Origin: Pelagomonas calceolata | Taxonomy: Eukaryota > Sar > Pelagophyceae > Pelagomonadales > Pelagomonadaceae | Length of the DNA: 64,000 bases | Reading direction: 5' to 3' | Assembly (NCBI GenBank): GCA_918797485.1 | Contig: CAKKNE010000006.1 | Coordinates: 3,038,001 to 3,102,000, forward strand | Part shown: in pieces, positions 17,653 to 26,053 of the stretch | Numbering within the stretch: the stretch's first letter is position 1 | How the letters are laid out: every line of letters begins with the position of its first letter | Made by a program: the position numbers and the translations under genes | Notes under the pieces: generated by a model | What the model was told of the DNA's origin: nothing | The model's database searches: none | The model's input: the letters and a program-made list of their open reading frames with translations, nothing else

Positions 17653-17808
17653 GGGCGCTTTATCCTAGCCTCCCGCGTTGCATACGCCGTGCACGGCGGA
17701 CCACGACTGTTAGCTTGGCTCAGGCCGGGCGTTTTATTCTCTCCCCGCACGCGGCCCAACGTCGCGCGCGCATATTACTAACTGCTGTTTATCATAGACA
17801 TACTTACA

Positions 17809-19642
17809 CTAATCCCACCCGTCGTCGCCCGTCGCCACGACCTCCTCCGCGACGGGCTCGACGTAGTCCGTGTACTTCGCGCGGGCGTCCAAGAGCTGCG
17901 GATGGATGTCCTCCGCCAGCTCGCGCCGCGCCGCCGCCGCGGCTTCCACGCGGAGCTCGCGCAGGCGCAACGCCATGCGCGCGGGTATCACGAGCTCGCC
18001 GCCCCGGATGTGGTAGGGCGACTCGTCCCTATAAGCCCAGAGCGCCTCCATGCATGCATCAGCATCGGCGCCGGCGTCGCGCGGCCGCGCCTCGTACTGG
18101 CCCGGCGGCGGCCGCTTCGAGCGCTTTTCGAGCGACGAGCGCGGGTCGCCCTTGGACAGCTTCGGGACCCACTTCTGGGAAAACCTGTGCGTATCTCATT
18201 GAGAAGTGCGAGGACGATCGAAACATTCGACGCCGGACGGGGACTCCTCGAGAAACGATAGCGCCGCATCCTTCGCCGCCGAAGCTATTTCGTCCCCCTC
18301 CCCCTTCACATACTTGGCTTCACGTTCCTCGCGGCGCTTGCGACGCCGCTCGACGACGCGCTCGTCCACGTCATCATCGTCTTGATCGGCCTTGGCCTCT
18401 CTCCTTAAATAACCGCTCTCAAAGGCATTTTGTGGAGTCAACGAACGCACCTCCTCCGTGAGCGCCTCCAATGCTCGCAGCGTCGCGAGGCGGTCGCAGG
18501 CTCGTTGACTGTGTGAACGGTACCGTCGCGTCGATGGCGCGTTGCTCGACGCCATCGACGCGGACCCGAAGTATTGAAGGCACAATTGACACCGAGTCAG
18601 CACTCAAACGCGTAGAGGGGCATCGGCTCGTCCTCGGTGTACCAGCTCGTGCGCGTTTCACCGCCCTCCGCGAGCTCGGCATCTCGCAGCATGGCCGCCT
18701 GTGCACAAATCAACCAGTGAGTCGGGTGCGACAGATGCGCCGCGAGAATTTGATTTATGCACTGATGGTCGCGTCGGGCAGGCCCCCGATCTGGCGCTCG
18801 AGCGCGACGCGCTCCTGGTCCGCCTTCTCGAGCTCAGAGAACTGAAATGCCCAGGTGTCGACCTGTGTGGAAATCAAAATTTTACGGCGCGTTCGCGCTG
18901 AATCTTCGCGTCGAGCTTCACGCCATCGACGCGACGCCTGCTCGATGGCGTGGCGATGCCGGTTCCTCACCGGTCGACAGAGCCAGCGCGGCCAAGTGCA
19001 CCCGACGCAATGGTTGATTTCCACACAGGTGTCGACCATGACGTCGGCCGTCGTCACCAGCCTTTTTAGAACTTGCTTTGGGTCAATCACCTCGTCGTAG
19101 ACTTCCATGGCTTGCTTAGCCAGGAACGGATTGGCGAGTTCTCGCGCCGACCTGTGTGGAAATCAACCAGTGCGTCGGGTGCACCCGACAATTCTTCACT
19201 AAGTCATTTCTCGGCGATGGCGCGGCCGTGCCGGCTCCGTCGGGCGGCGAGGAACCGGCATCCTCACGCTATGGAGCAGGCGCCGCGACGCGCCATAAAA
19301 TTTTGATTTCCACACAGGCGCCGACAGGCGCCGCCGCGGGGCCACCGCGATCTCTACGACCTCTTTCTCGGCCGTGCCCATGTCTACTAAGTATTCCTGG
19401 AACGGTTTGTTGAGCTGGCCGAACGCGGCGCTGTAGGTGCCGGGGAAACGTCTTGGTGAATTGCTATCGAGGTGGGCGTGGTCCTGGAAGGCCTTGAGCC
19501 AATTACCGAGCGGTTCGTTCTTCAAATCAGCCATATAATTCAACTGCTGCTGAACGGCGCGCTGGACGAGGTAGTCGCCGAGGTTGATCTTGGGCGGCGC
19601 CAATGCCCAGGCGGCGGTGGCGAGGCAGAGGTAGCGCCACAT
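17809..19642 (-). CDS. Conserved protein of unknown function, six exons, three introner-derived introns
   Basis: Exons (minus): 19642-19326, 19151-19037, 18862-18773, 18698-18604, 18508-18239, 18184-17809; total 1263 nt, 420 residues. Introns 1-3 are introners with target duplications, intron 4 (18509-18603) ends in a CACACAG introner-like end and intron 5 (18185-18238) is plain. Every join keeps one frame: ...RRRLSARELANPFLAKQAMEV..., ...VMVDTWAFQFSE..., ...GLPDAAMLRDAE..., ...LYAFDQRACDRLAT..., ...EESPFSQKWVPK... The start MWRYLCLATAAWALAPP looks like a signal/plastid presequence. The centre is acidic-basic (VDERVVERRRKRREEREAKY), the C terminus helical. No family recognised. Without the introns it looks like two or three unrelated fragments. 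Confidence 0.72.
18699..18764 (-). mobile_element. Introner Element, 66 bp, GC-AG type
   Basis: Plus-strand ends CTGTGCACAAATCAACCAGT and TTGATTTATGCACTG. Flanks in gene sense are gcgaccat (18772-18765) and gcggccat (18698-18691), 7 of 8 identical. The frame requires an intron from 18772 to 18699, so the donor is GC. It is the shortest copy with clear inverted repeats. Confidence 0.75.
18863..19028 (-). mobile_element. Introner Element, 166 bp, perfect target duplication
   Basis: Ends CTGTGTGGAAATCAAAATTT and GGTTGATTTCCACACAG on the plus strand. The 8-bp duplication gtcgacac (gene sense) is identical at 19036-19029 and 18862-18855. The intron of 174 nt runs from the first duplication's GT to the element's AG. 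Confidence 0.92.
19152..19317 (-). mobile_element. Introner Element, 166 bp, perfect target duplication, opposite orientation
   Basis: Ends CTGTGTGGAAATCAACCAGT and AAATTTTGATTTCCACACAG on the plus strand, i.e. flipped relative to the copy at 18863. The 8-bp duplication gtcggcgc (gene sense) is identical at 19325-19318 and 19151-19144. Same length as its neighbour, so both are probably recent. Confidence 0.92.
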
Positions 19643-19985
19643 CTGGTACGTGTTTGTGCGGCTCTCGTTCGCTCGTTCGGCTGAAAGCGACGGATCCAGG
19701 TAGGATTCAGGTGGTCTCTGACTGGCCGACCTTGCGCAGTGAGTTGCGAGGTGTGCGTTGCTGCGCGCTATCGACGGAGCTACCTTTCCGTTTTAATTTA
19801 GTGCTTGATCACTTTTTGGTACGCGTCGTGCCGGACTTCAAGCTCAGCGCGTGCGTGAGTTATTTTTTCAGCTTAGCGGCCTGTAACACACTAGCAAAGG
19901 CAAAAAAGCAAAAAGAGCTGCGCAGTAGCAGCCTGAGCCAGCCACACAGCACAGGAATGCGGCTTTCAGCAGTTACAATGCTGCC
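19643..19985. promoter_or_regulatory. Divergent promoter region
   Basis: A 343-bp gap between starts at 19642 and 19986 with one palindrome copy (19871-19895) followed by an A-rich stretch (CAAAGGCAAAAAAGC) of the kind also seen after other copies. No coding signal. Confidence 0.5.
19871..19895 (-). promoter_or_regulatory. Recurrent promoter palindrome, copy 6
   Basis: GCTTAGCGGCC then TGTAACACACTAGC, one mismatch in the core, 90 bp before the ATG at 19986. Confidence 0.6.
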
Positions 19986-21794
19986 ATGACCGCACTCGCA
20001 GTGATGGCATCTCTCCTCGCGACCACAAAGAGCCTAGACCTAGCAGGCCACCTGCGCGCACTAGGCGCCCCGCGGGCCGCACAACGCCTGGACGGCGGGC
20101 CACCTCCAGTAGCTCCAACGCCGTTCACAGTCGATGCGAGCAAAGTCCACCTGGTAGCCGACGCGGCAGCCGCAGCAGCCTTCAGTGCCGACGTCGGCAG
20201 CGCGTCGGCAATCGCACTGGACTGCGAGTGGCGCCCCGACGGCCCCGGCGAGGACCACGCGGTAGCACTCGCTCAGGTCGCAACGAAGAGCAATGTTTGG
20301 CTCGTTGATTTCGTAGACATCAGCGGGCCCGCGAGAATAACCGCGCTGGACGCGCTGACGAACGCCCTCCAGTCCCAACATACATCAATCGTCGCGTTCT
20401 CCATCGCCGCCGACGTGTCGAAGCTGTCGAGTGTGCTGCCTAACTTCGCCCAAGCGACGCGCGTCGTCGACCTCGCGACGTCGAGCGACGGCCTCGCGGC
20501 GGCCGTGCGCCGCTGGCTGCCTATGTATCACCTCGACAAGGCGCAGCAGCGTAGCGACTGGGCCCTGCGCCCGCTCTCGCCGGCCCAGGTCGCCTACGCG
20601 GCCGCCGACGCGGCCGTGCTGCTTCCTCTTTTGGATGCGATGCGGGCGGGCGGAGCCGCACCTTCTGAGCGCGACGTGGCGCCGGCGCCGCGGACCTCGA
20701 CTGATAGCGACGCGGCCGAGCCGGATGATGACGGCGCGCTGGCCGTCGCGCGGGCGGTAGTCGCTCGCACGCCGGGCTGTAGCATTGTCGCCGCGGATGC
20801 CATGCCGGCGGACGCCGTTGAGGTCAATGCCCTGGCGGTCGAGGCCGGTGATAGGAAGCTCCTCGTCGTCGCCGAGGCGGGAAAGCGGCTCGATCTGAAA
20901 TGGCTCGCGCTCGCGCTGGACACGCCGCGGCGGCGCGTGCGGCTCTCCTCGCGCTGCGTCGAGGCCTTTGGCGTGGCTCCCCACCGCGTGCCTCCCATCG
21001 CCCTGCGAGACGACGTGTCCGTCGTCGCGACGCCGGCGCTCCTGGCCTCGACGCGCCCGCTCTGGGGCTCGGCGGGCGGCGACGGCTACCGAGTCGTCTT
21101 CGAGGACGGCGCGGCGCTGGCGCGCGTCGCGTCACCTCTTCCTGACCCGGCGCTCTACTACGCGACGCTAGATGAGGCGCTCGACGCGTACGGCGGCGGA
21201 AACGCGCCGACGACGTCATCCGGAGCGGTCCGGCTGGCCGCCGGCGCGACGGGCCGCCGCGTCATGCTTGACGCTTCATTGGTGGCCTGTGCGCGGCGGC
21301 TGCGCATGATCGGCGTGGATTGCGCGGTCGCCGGTGAGGTCCTGCGAAAGGAAGCGACGCCGCGGCGGCCGCTCGACGGTTGCGACCGGGTTCACGTGAT
21401 CGCGTCTAAGGTCGACACTGATTTACGACGCGCGGCGCTCGAGGGTCGGCTCGTCGTCGTGGCGTCGTCGCGGAAGCGCGCGCCCGGAGCTTGCTACGTG
21501 GTTCGCGGCACGACGCCGGATCAGCAGTTCGATGAATTGCTCGACGTCCTCGGCGAGCGCGGCGCGGTGGCGACGTGGGGCTCGCGGTGCGGCATCTGCA
21601 ACGGCTGCGACTGGCACACCCTGGCGCCGGAGGCAGTCGTCGGCGAGGCGCCGCAGGGCGTCCTGGCGGACGCTACGGAGTTCTACCGGTGCGGCGTCTG
21701 CGGGCAGTTGTTCTGGCCGGGCGCCAAGTACGAGGACACGATGGCGACGCTGCGCGGGCTCGCGCTGACGAAGGCGGTGTCTTCTGTTTCCTAG
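19986..21794 (+). CDS. DEDDy 3'-5' exonuclease / YbaK-like / Mut7-C fusion (EXD3/mut-7-like)
   Basis: The 602-residue single-exon product has three domains. Residues about 45-220 are a DEDDy exonuclease: IALDCEW (D, E), VAFSIAADVSKL (D) and YAAADAAVLLPLLDAM (Y...D). Residues about 240-400 match a YbaK/aminoacyl-tRNA-editing-associated domain: RKLLVVAEAGKRLDLKWLAL, RVRLSSRCVEAFGVAP, VPPIALRDDVSVVATPAL. Residues about 430-590 are Mut7-C, a PIN-like RNase domain, beginning MLDASLVACARRLRMIGVDC and closing with a zinc ribbon CGICNGC...CGVCGQLFWPGAKYEDT. Exonuclease plus Mut7-C is the architecture of animal EXD3/mut-7; the inserted YbaK-like domain is the unusual part. Likely role: structured RNA or tRNA trimming and quality control (inference). 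Confidence 0.85.
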   Translation: MTALAVMASLLATTKSLDLAGHLRALGAPRAAQRLDGGPPPVAPTPFTVDASKVHLVADAAAAAAFSADVGSASAIALDCEWRPDGPGEDHAVALAQVATKSNVWLVDFVDISGPARITALDALTNALQSQHTSIVAFSIAADVSKLSSVLPNFAQATRVVDLATSSDGLAAAVRRWLPMYHLDKAQQRSDWALRPLSPAQVAYAAADAAVLLPLLDAMRAGGAAPSERDVAPAPRTSTDSDAAEPDDDGALAVARAVVARTPGCSIVAADAMPADAVEVNALAVEAGDRKLLVVAEAGKRLDLKWLALALDTPRRRVRLSSRCVEAFGVAPHRVPPIALRDDVSVVATPALLASTRPLWGSAGGDGYRVVFEDGAALARVASPLPDPALYYATLDEALDAYGGGNAPTTSSGAVRLAAGATGRRVMLDASLVACARRLRMIGVDCAVAGEVLRKEATPRRPLDGCDRVHVIASKVDTDLRRAALEGRLVVVASSRKRAPGACYVVRGTTPDQQFDELLDVLGERGAVATWGSRCGICNGCDWHTLAPEAVVGEAPQGVLADATEFYRCGVCGQLFWPGAKYEDTMATLRGLALTKAVSSVS

Positions 21795-21912
21795 GTTGTT
21801 GTGGTTGTAAGTAAGCTTTACTGGCATAAGTTACGTGCGTAGACGAGCAAGAGATTCGATGATAGTAGAGGACGATGAGAATGATGACGAACCCGATATT
21901 GAAGAGCTAGGT

Positions 21913-23262
21913 TCAGCGCTCCATGGCCGCCGCCGCCGCGGGCGCGCCGTACTTTTCCTTGGCCGCGCGGAGCGTGTTTCTTAAGTCGTCCGGCGAGCGA
22001 GCAAGCGCGAGAAGCTCGATGCTCCCCGTCGGTATGAAATGACTGTTCTCTTCACTTTCTATAAGGGTCTCGTGTTTGCTGAAGATGGTCGCTCGATACA
22101 GGCCCTCCGCGTCGGGCTGGATGCAGACGTACATGCAGCAACCCCCGGGGATACAACAGCCGCAATGCAGCCCGACGACCAGGGCGTCGAAAGCGGAATC
22201 CCCCGCGGAACCCCCCATATCACAAAAGTCGCCCTTTCGTGTCGGGACGCACCTGCCGCCGCCGTAGGTGTGGATCCGAACGTTCTTGTCGACGTCGAAG
22301 CCGTCCCAGGCGATCGCGTTGACGCCGTTCTGATGTTTCTGTTCATTGACCCTCCAGTACGGCTGGACGCCAGCCTCTCCTTCTAAGTCCCCACATCCTA
22401 TGCAGCAACAGTTGCACCCACCCCCGGGCGAGTCGGGCCCGAAGTTCCGACGGCCGACGATGCCTTTGTCGGTCAGGATCAGCGCAGCATCACCCCACGG
22501 GGGAAATTCCATGTCCCTGTGTTTGCTGCGGAGCATATTATAGAGAAAAGCGCTCAGGAAAATGGGGGAAAACGCCAGCATGTGAATCGTCCAAGGGAAC
22601 ACGCAGCACATGTACTCCGGGCATTGAGCGCAGTTCTCCATCTCGCCTCTGCGCAGGGTGCCGGGTACCCCATGGCAAACATGCGTGCGCGCTTTTGTGG
22701 CGTTCGCGGCGTCGAAGAGCGTGCGATCGACGCCGAACGCGTCGATCACCGGGTCCGCCGCGCCGACCGGTGTAGTGAAGCCGTCGGGGCCCACGTACAC
22801 GGCGCCGAGCCCCGAGAAGAGGAGCGCGTGGCTTCGCGTCATGTCGCTCAGGGGACCCGGCACCGCAGACTGCTCCTTCCTTGCCCGCGCCACCAGGTTG
22901 GCCCCGGCTCCAGAGTCCTCACCTGCCAATATACCGTCCACCGAAACTAAATGGAAGCCTCGCGGGTCCGTCACTTTCCCTGGGCTCAGGGCCACATGAT
23001 CGTGTTCCTTAACTAAGTGGAACCCTCGCGGTATTTGCGCGACGAGCGGCGAGCCCGCGGCCACCTCGAACGTCTTTTCGCGGCCTTGGTTGACCGTGAG
23101 GCCGCAGTCGCCGGGCGGGAGCTCGAGGACCGCCTCGTTGAAGCCCAGCAGGGACCCGACGGTCGGTCCGCTAGCTTCGGAAGAGAACTCCGTAACGATG
23201 GTGCCCTCGACTACCGGCTCCCCAGTGGATTCGGGCAGCATCTCGCCCGTGAGCGGCTCCAT
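21913..23262 (-). CDS. Cys-rich membrane protein of unknown function
   Basis: The first true ATG (23262) gives 449 residues; the frame runs further upstream without ATG. The product has two copies of the short phrase PRGFHLV, a strand-rich N-terminal half, one strong hydrophobic segment (FPWTIHMLAFSPIFLSAFLY) near residue 250, then a C-terminal half with Cys clusters (CNCCCIGCGD, LHCGCCIPGGCCMYVC) resembling palmitoylated or zinc-binding Cys-rich turns as in PLAC8-like proteins. No signal peptide. Topology and function are unknown. It converges with the exonuclease gene and shares its promoter region with the SGNH-like gene at 23560. Confidence 0.6.
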   Translation of the reverse strand: MEPLTGEMLPESTGEPVVEGTIVTEFSSEASGPTVGSLLGFNEAVLELPPGDCGLTVNQGREKTFEVAAGSPLVAQIPRGFHLVKEHDHVALSPGKVTDPRGFHLVSVDGILAGEDSGAGANLVARARKEQSAVPGPLSDMTRSHALLFSGLGAVYVGPDGFTTPVGAADPVIDAFGVDRTLFDAANATKARTHVCHGVPGTLRRGEMENCAQCPEYMCCVFPWTIHMLAFSPIFLSAFLYNMLRSKHRDMEFPPWGDAALILTDKGIVGRRNFGPDSPGGGCNCCCIGCGDLEGEAGVQPYWRVNEQKHQNGVNAIAWDGFDVDKNVRIHTYGGGRCVPTRKGDFCDMGGSAGDSAFDALVVGLHCGCCIPGGCCMYVCIQPDAEGLYRATIFSKHETLIESEENSHFIPTGSIELLALARSPDDLRNTLRAAKEKYGAPAAAAAMER

Positions 23263-23401
23263 CAAATCGTTCAGGCAGCCTGCCTGCGGTGCCTCGGCAA
23301 GGCACAAGGAGCTATGCAAACACCGCGACTCGGTCCAGCCGCGGTGTGGGGCAGCCAAAAAGAGTCGCCTCGCGCTGCCTGCGTGCTTCAGGGCTGGAGT
23401 T

Positions 23402-23425
23402 TCTAGTGCCTTACATGCCGCTGGC
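23402..23425 (+). promoter_or_regulatory. Recurrent promoter palindrome, copy 7
   Basis: TCTAGTGCCTTACATG then CCGCTGGC, one mismatch in the right CTAG. Centred between divergent starts 23262 and 23560, about 135-140 bp from each. Confidence 0.55.
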
Positions 23426-23559
23426 AGACCAGCTTTAATTTTTCAGCTGGCACGAGCCGAGGTGACCCGGCGGAGATTGCGCGCCGGCACGGGCCGGCCG
23501 CACCGCGCACGATCGTCCCGGCACTATAGAGTGGCCGGGCAGCCCGGGACGGCTGCGCG

Positions 23560-24639
23560 ATGGCCGCCAGTCTCACCACAAGACCAAGGCCACCCGTTCG
23601 ATGGCTGGCGGCGCTGCTCGCCCTCGCACATGTTAAAGCCGACTGCGCCTCCTGTTTTGTAGAGCCGGTCCACGCCGGCGCCACCAGCGCAGCATTGATC
23701 GTAGGCGACGCCATCACGGACAGTTTTTATCCCGAGGTCGACGCTCTGTTGGATGACACGCCGCCGGACGCGGCCCAGTGCACGGCCGCCGAGGGCGGCG
23801 CGGGGGTGGTCACGACGCGCCGCGGGTCGCTGACCGCCACTACATTATTACGACCGTGCGCTTCTGATCTACTTAATTGCGTCGACAGCGCGCTGAGCAC
23901 GTTCCCGAACGCGTCGTCCGTAGTCAAGGTGGTGCACTTCAACTGGGGCTGGGAGCAGTTCGAGGACTATTCCATAAATCTGGCGAACTACGAGGCCGAG
24001 ATCGGGGACCTCTACGCGAAGCTGCAAACCGCGTTCCCTTCAGCCATATTCGTCTGGGCCACCACAACACCCATCAAGGGCGACGCTAGTATTGAGGCGA
24101 TGAACGAGAGAGCGTTGGCCGCGCTGCCGAGCGACGTCAAAGTCCACGACCTCCACGCGTCCATCCTAGACTACTGCGAAAAGGAAGGATCGGAAACGTG
24201 TTCGCTCCACGAGCCCGCGGGACCCTTGACGCCGTCGGGACGGCGCTACGCCGCCGTCGCCGTCTCATCATACATCGCCAAACTCATTCCCGGCGTCGCG
24301 ACCGAGGGCCTCCGCCACAGCACGCAGGAGGGCGACGCGACGCGATTTCGACCCTGGGAGACCGCTATGATGATTCAAGGGCTCTGCGTCATGTGTCTTG
24401 GCATCCTGGTCTCGTGTGCCTTCGCTTATTTATGGTACTTCGAGCGCAGCGACGCGGTGACCAATAGCTGGCGGCGCGACGACGACGAGGCCATGCCGCC
24501 GCCCGTCGAGATCGCCTCGGTCCAGATGTCGGCGCTGGGCACGATGGCCTCGACGCCGCCGGCGACGCCGCCGCGCCAACCGCTGCAACGGACGCCCTCG
24601 CCGGCCGCGCCCATGCGCACGCCCGACTCCATGCTCTGA
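23560..24639 (+). CDS. Membrane-anchored SGNH-hydrolase-like protein, catalytic Ser apparently lost
   Basis: The 359-residue product has a signal peptide (LAALLALAHVKADC), an SGNH-like lumenal domain, a transmembrane helix (GLCVMCLGILVSCAFAYLWYF) and a Pro/Thr-rich cytosolic tail. Block I, normally GDSIT, reads VGDAITDSF, so the nucleophile position is Ala. A later HFNWGWEQF, IFVWATTTPIKG and LTPSGRRYAAVAV follow the order of blocks II, III and V (the last usually ...G...A after the catalytic Asp/His). Seen: block order and missing Ser. Inferred: a carbohydrate- or lipid-binding pseudoenzyme with a signalling tail, or a fold I have over-read. Confidence 0.55.
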   Translation: MAASLTTRPRPPVRWLAALLALAHVKADCASCFVEPVHAGATSAALIVGDAITDSFYPEVDALLDDTPPDAAQCTAAEGGAGVVTTRRGSLTATTLLRPCASDLLNCVDSALSTFPNASSVVKVVHFNWGWEQFEDYSINLANYEAEIGDLYAKLQTAFPSAIFVWATTTPIKGDASIEAMNERALAALPSDVKVHDLHASILDYCEKEGSETCSLHEPAGPLTPSGRRYAAVAVSSYIAKLIPGVATEGLRHSTQEGDATRFRPWETAMMIQGLCVMCLGILVSCAFAYLWYFERSDAVTNSWRRDDDEAMPPPVEIASVQMSALGTMASTPPATPPRQPLQRTPSPAAPMRTPDSML

Positions 24640-24682
24640 TCTGGTAACGTTGTGTTTTTCGAAACAGCAATACTTAGCAAAT

Positions 24683-25021
24683 CTACGCCTTGATGTCGAG
24701 CTTGTCCATCTTCGTGAAGCGCTTCTGCGCCGAGTACTCGAGCGCGAGCGTGCGCTTCATCTTCCCAGCCTTCTCGAGCGACGGGCCGAGCTTGGCGATG
24801 GCGCCGCCGCCGACGATGGCCGCGATGCCCGCGAGCGGCAATAAGCCGAGCGCGACGCCCTCGACCTCCTCGACGAAGCTCACGTCGGCGAGCGCGGCGG
24901 CCGGCGCGAGCGCGGCGGCGGCGGCGGCGACGGCGGGCGCGACCTTGATTTGTGGGCGCGTTTTCGGCGCGGAGAGCGCCGCGGCGCCCGCGACGAGCGC
25001 GAGGAGGACCCTTCGCAGCAT
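24683..25021 (-). CDS. Small plastid/thylakoid protein of unknown function
   Basis: The ATG at 25021 gives 112 residues: MLRRVLLALVAGAAALSAP (signal-like), a Lys/Pro segment, then a long Ala-rich stretch ending AAALADVSF, which looks like a lumenal or inner-membrane signal with an Ala-x-Ala cleavage site. The mature part has one hydrophobic segment (VALGLLPLAGIAAIVGGGA) and a basic C terminus (MKRTLALEYSAQKRFTK). The frame continues upstream without ATG. This three-part layout fits a small thylakoid membrane protein, but I recognise no photosystem subunit. Stop codons of this gene and the convergent SGNH-like gene are 43 bp apart. Confidence 0.6.
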   Translation of the reverse strand: MLRRVLLALVAGAAALSAPKTRPQIKVAPAVAAAAAALAPAAALADVSFVEEVEGVALGLLPLAGIAAIVGGGAIAKLGPSLEKAGKMKRTLALEYSAQKRFTKMDKLDIKA

Positions 25022-25379
25022 CTTTTTTTTTACCTGTGTGGCACAAGAGGTGCTATTCGTGCGCGTGTCGACCTCGACGCGGCGTCGAGTTGTCTCGGTG
25101 CGATTCCTGAGGCCGCTGCGCAGTGCCGGGCCGGCGGTAGCGCGTCTCGGCGCTCCCACAAACGATCGCGAGGCACCATAGCGCTTGGCCGCAGCCTTTT
25201 AGCCCGGCTTATGCAGCAGATGCATGAAGCTCGGTTATTAGGGCTCGCCAGCAGCTGAAATTCTCGCTGTGACCTCTCAGCGCATACATGTGACTTAAGA
25301 AGTGCCGTCCGTGTCAAGAAAGTTTGCAAATGCTCCGTTTTATACCGCTTTTAGCCCTGTTGACGCAAGAGGCCGCTTC

Positions 25380-25401
25380 CTAGTGGTCGTACACCGCTAG
25401 C
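25380..25401 (+). promoter_or_regulatory. Degenerate promoter palindrome
   Basis: CTAGTGGTCGTACACCGCTAGC keeps both CTAG ends and the TAC core. It lies about 360 bp upstream of the start at 25021. Confidence 0.4.
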
Positions 25402-25423
25402 TACGATGTTGATTGAGAGCTAG

Positions 25424-25520
25424 TGGCAGCCAGGCTCGCTCCTAGGGGCGGTCTGGAGCGACTTCACAGGGTAGTGTCAGTCACCCTAGGGCCTGGACCT
25501 AGGTATGCTGGACCGGTGGG
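25424..25520 (+). repeat. Dispersed repeat, copy A
   Basis: Begins TGGCAGCCAGGCTCGC, then GGAGCGACTTCACAGGGTAG, and ends AGGTATGCTGGACCGGTG. The same ordered blocks with scattered substitutions and indels occur at 32315-32397. No terminal repeats or coding capacity visible. Confidence 0.7.
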
Positions 25521-25774
25521 CTAGGCCCAGGGCTGCCGGACGGGAAGAGTCTGTCCCCTAAAAGTACGACGCCTGGAAGGGCCCCTCCGACGATCCGACG
25601 AGGTCCCCAAAAAAATATATCGCGCGCCGCGCGCCGCCCACTAATTCTAGGACCGTGACAATATTCATCACGGGTGGGGGACCCCGCGACGTAACTAGCC
25701 TGAGCCTGAGGTCGAGGACAACTCGCCTACGGACCCGCCCTCTTGCACCCAGAGGGAGGGAGTGAGGAGTCTAT

Positions 25775-26053
25775 TTACAAAGCCACTGCCGCGCCCACGC
25801 TTCGCGTCGTCGCCCGCGCCCCGCGCCGGGCCGACGGGTTGTCGCGCAGGTTGTGCGGCTTCAGCGCGCCGCCCGTGCCGGCCGACGCGTCGGCGTTGGG
25901 CGTGTTCAAAGCGCTGAGCGCCGGCCAGTCAAACGGCGTCGTCCGCACCTTCTCGAACACGAAGTCGGGGTAGCCACCGACGCAAGCCCCGCCGTGAGGT
26001 CGGCTCCGGCGTCGCTTCGACGAGCACATGCACCGCTTTTCGTGCGTTGGCAC
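25775..26053 (-). pseudogene. Orphan C-terminal exon-like sequence
   Basis: The minus-strand frame from about 25975 to the stop at 25775 has very strong G/C third positions and protein-like composition (GYPDFVFEKVRTTPFDWPAL, SALNTPNADAS, LKPHNLRDNPSARR). Upstream in the same frame the sequence turns low-complexity and no ATG context is convincing. This looks like the end of a gene whose other exons are lost or lie in the 26.0-26.8 kb region in frames I cannot connect. No family recognised. Confidence 0.35.

Larger units (their letters stand above)
25022..25774. other. Gene-poor region with a degenerate palindrome and a dispersed repeat
   Basis: No convincing coding frame. A palindrome variant lies at 25380-25401 and one copy of a dispersed repeat at 25424-25520. 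GC-rich inverted runs (GCGCGCCGCGCGCCGC at about 25621) follow an A/T patch AAAAAAATATAT (25610). Confidence 0.5.
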
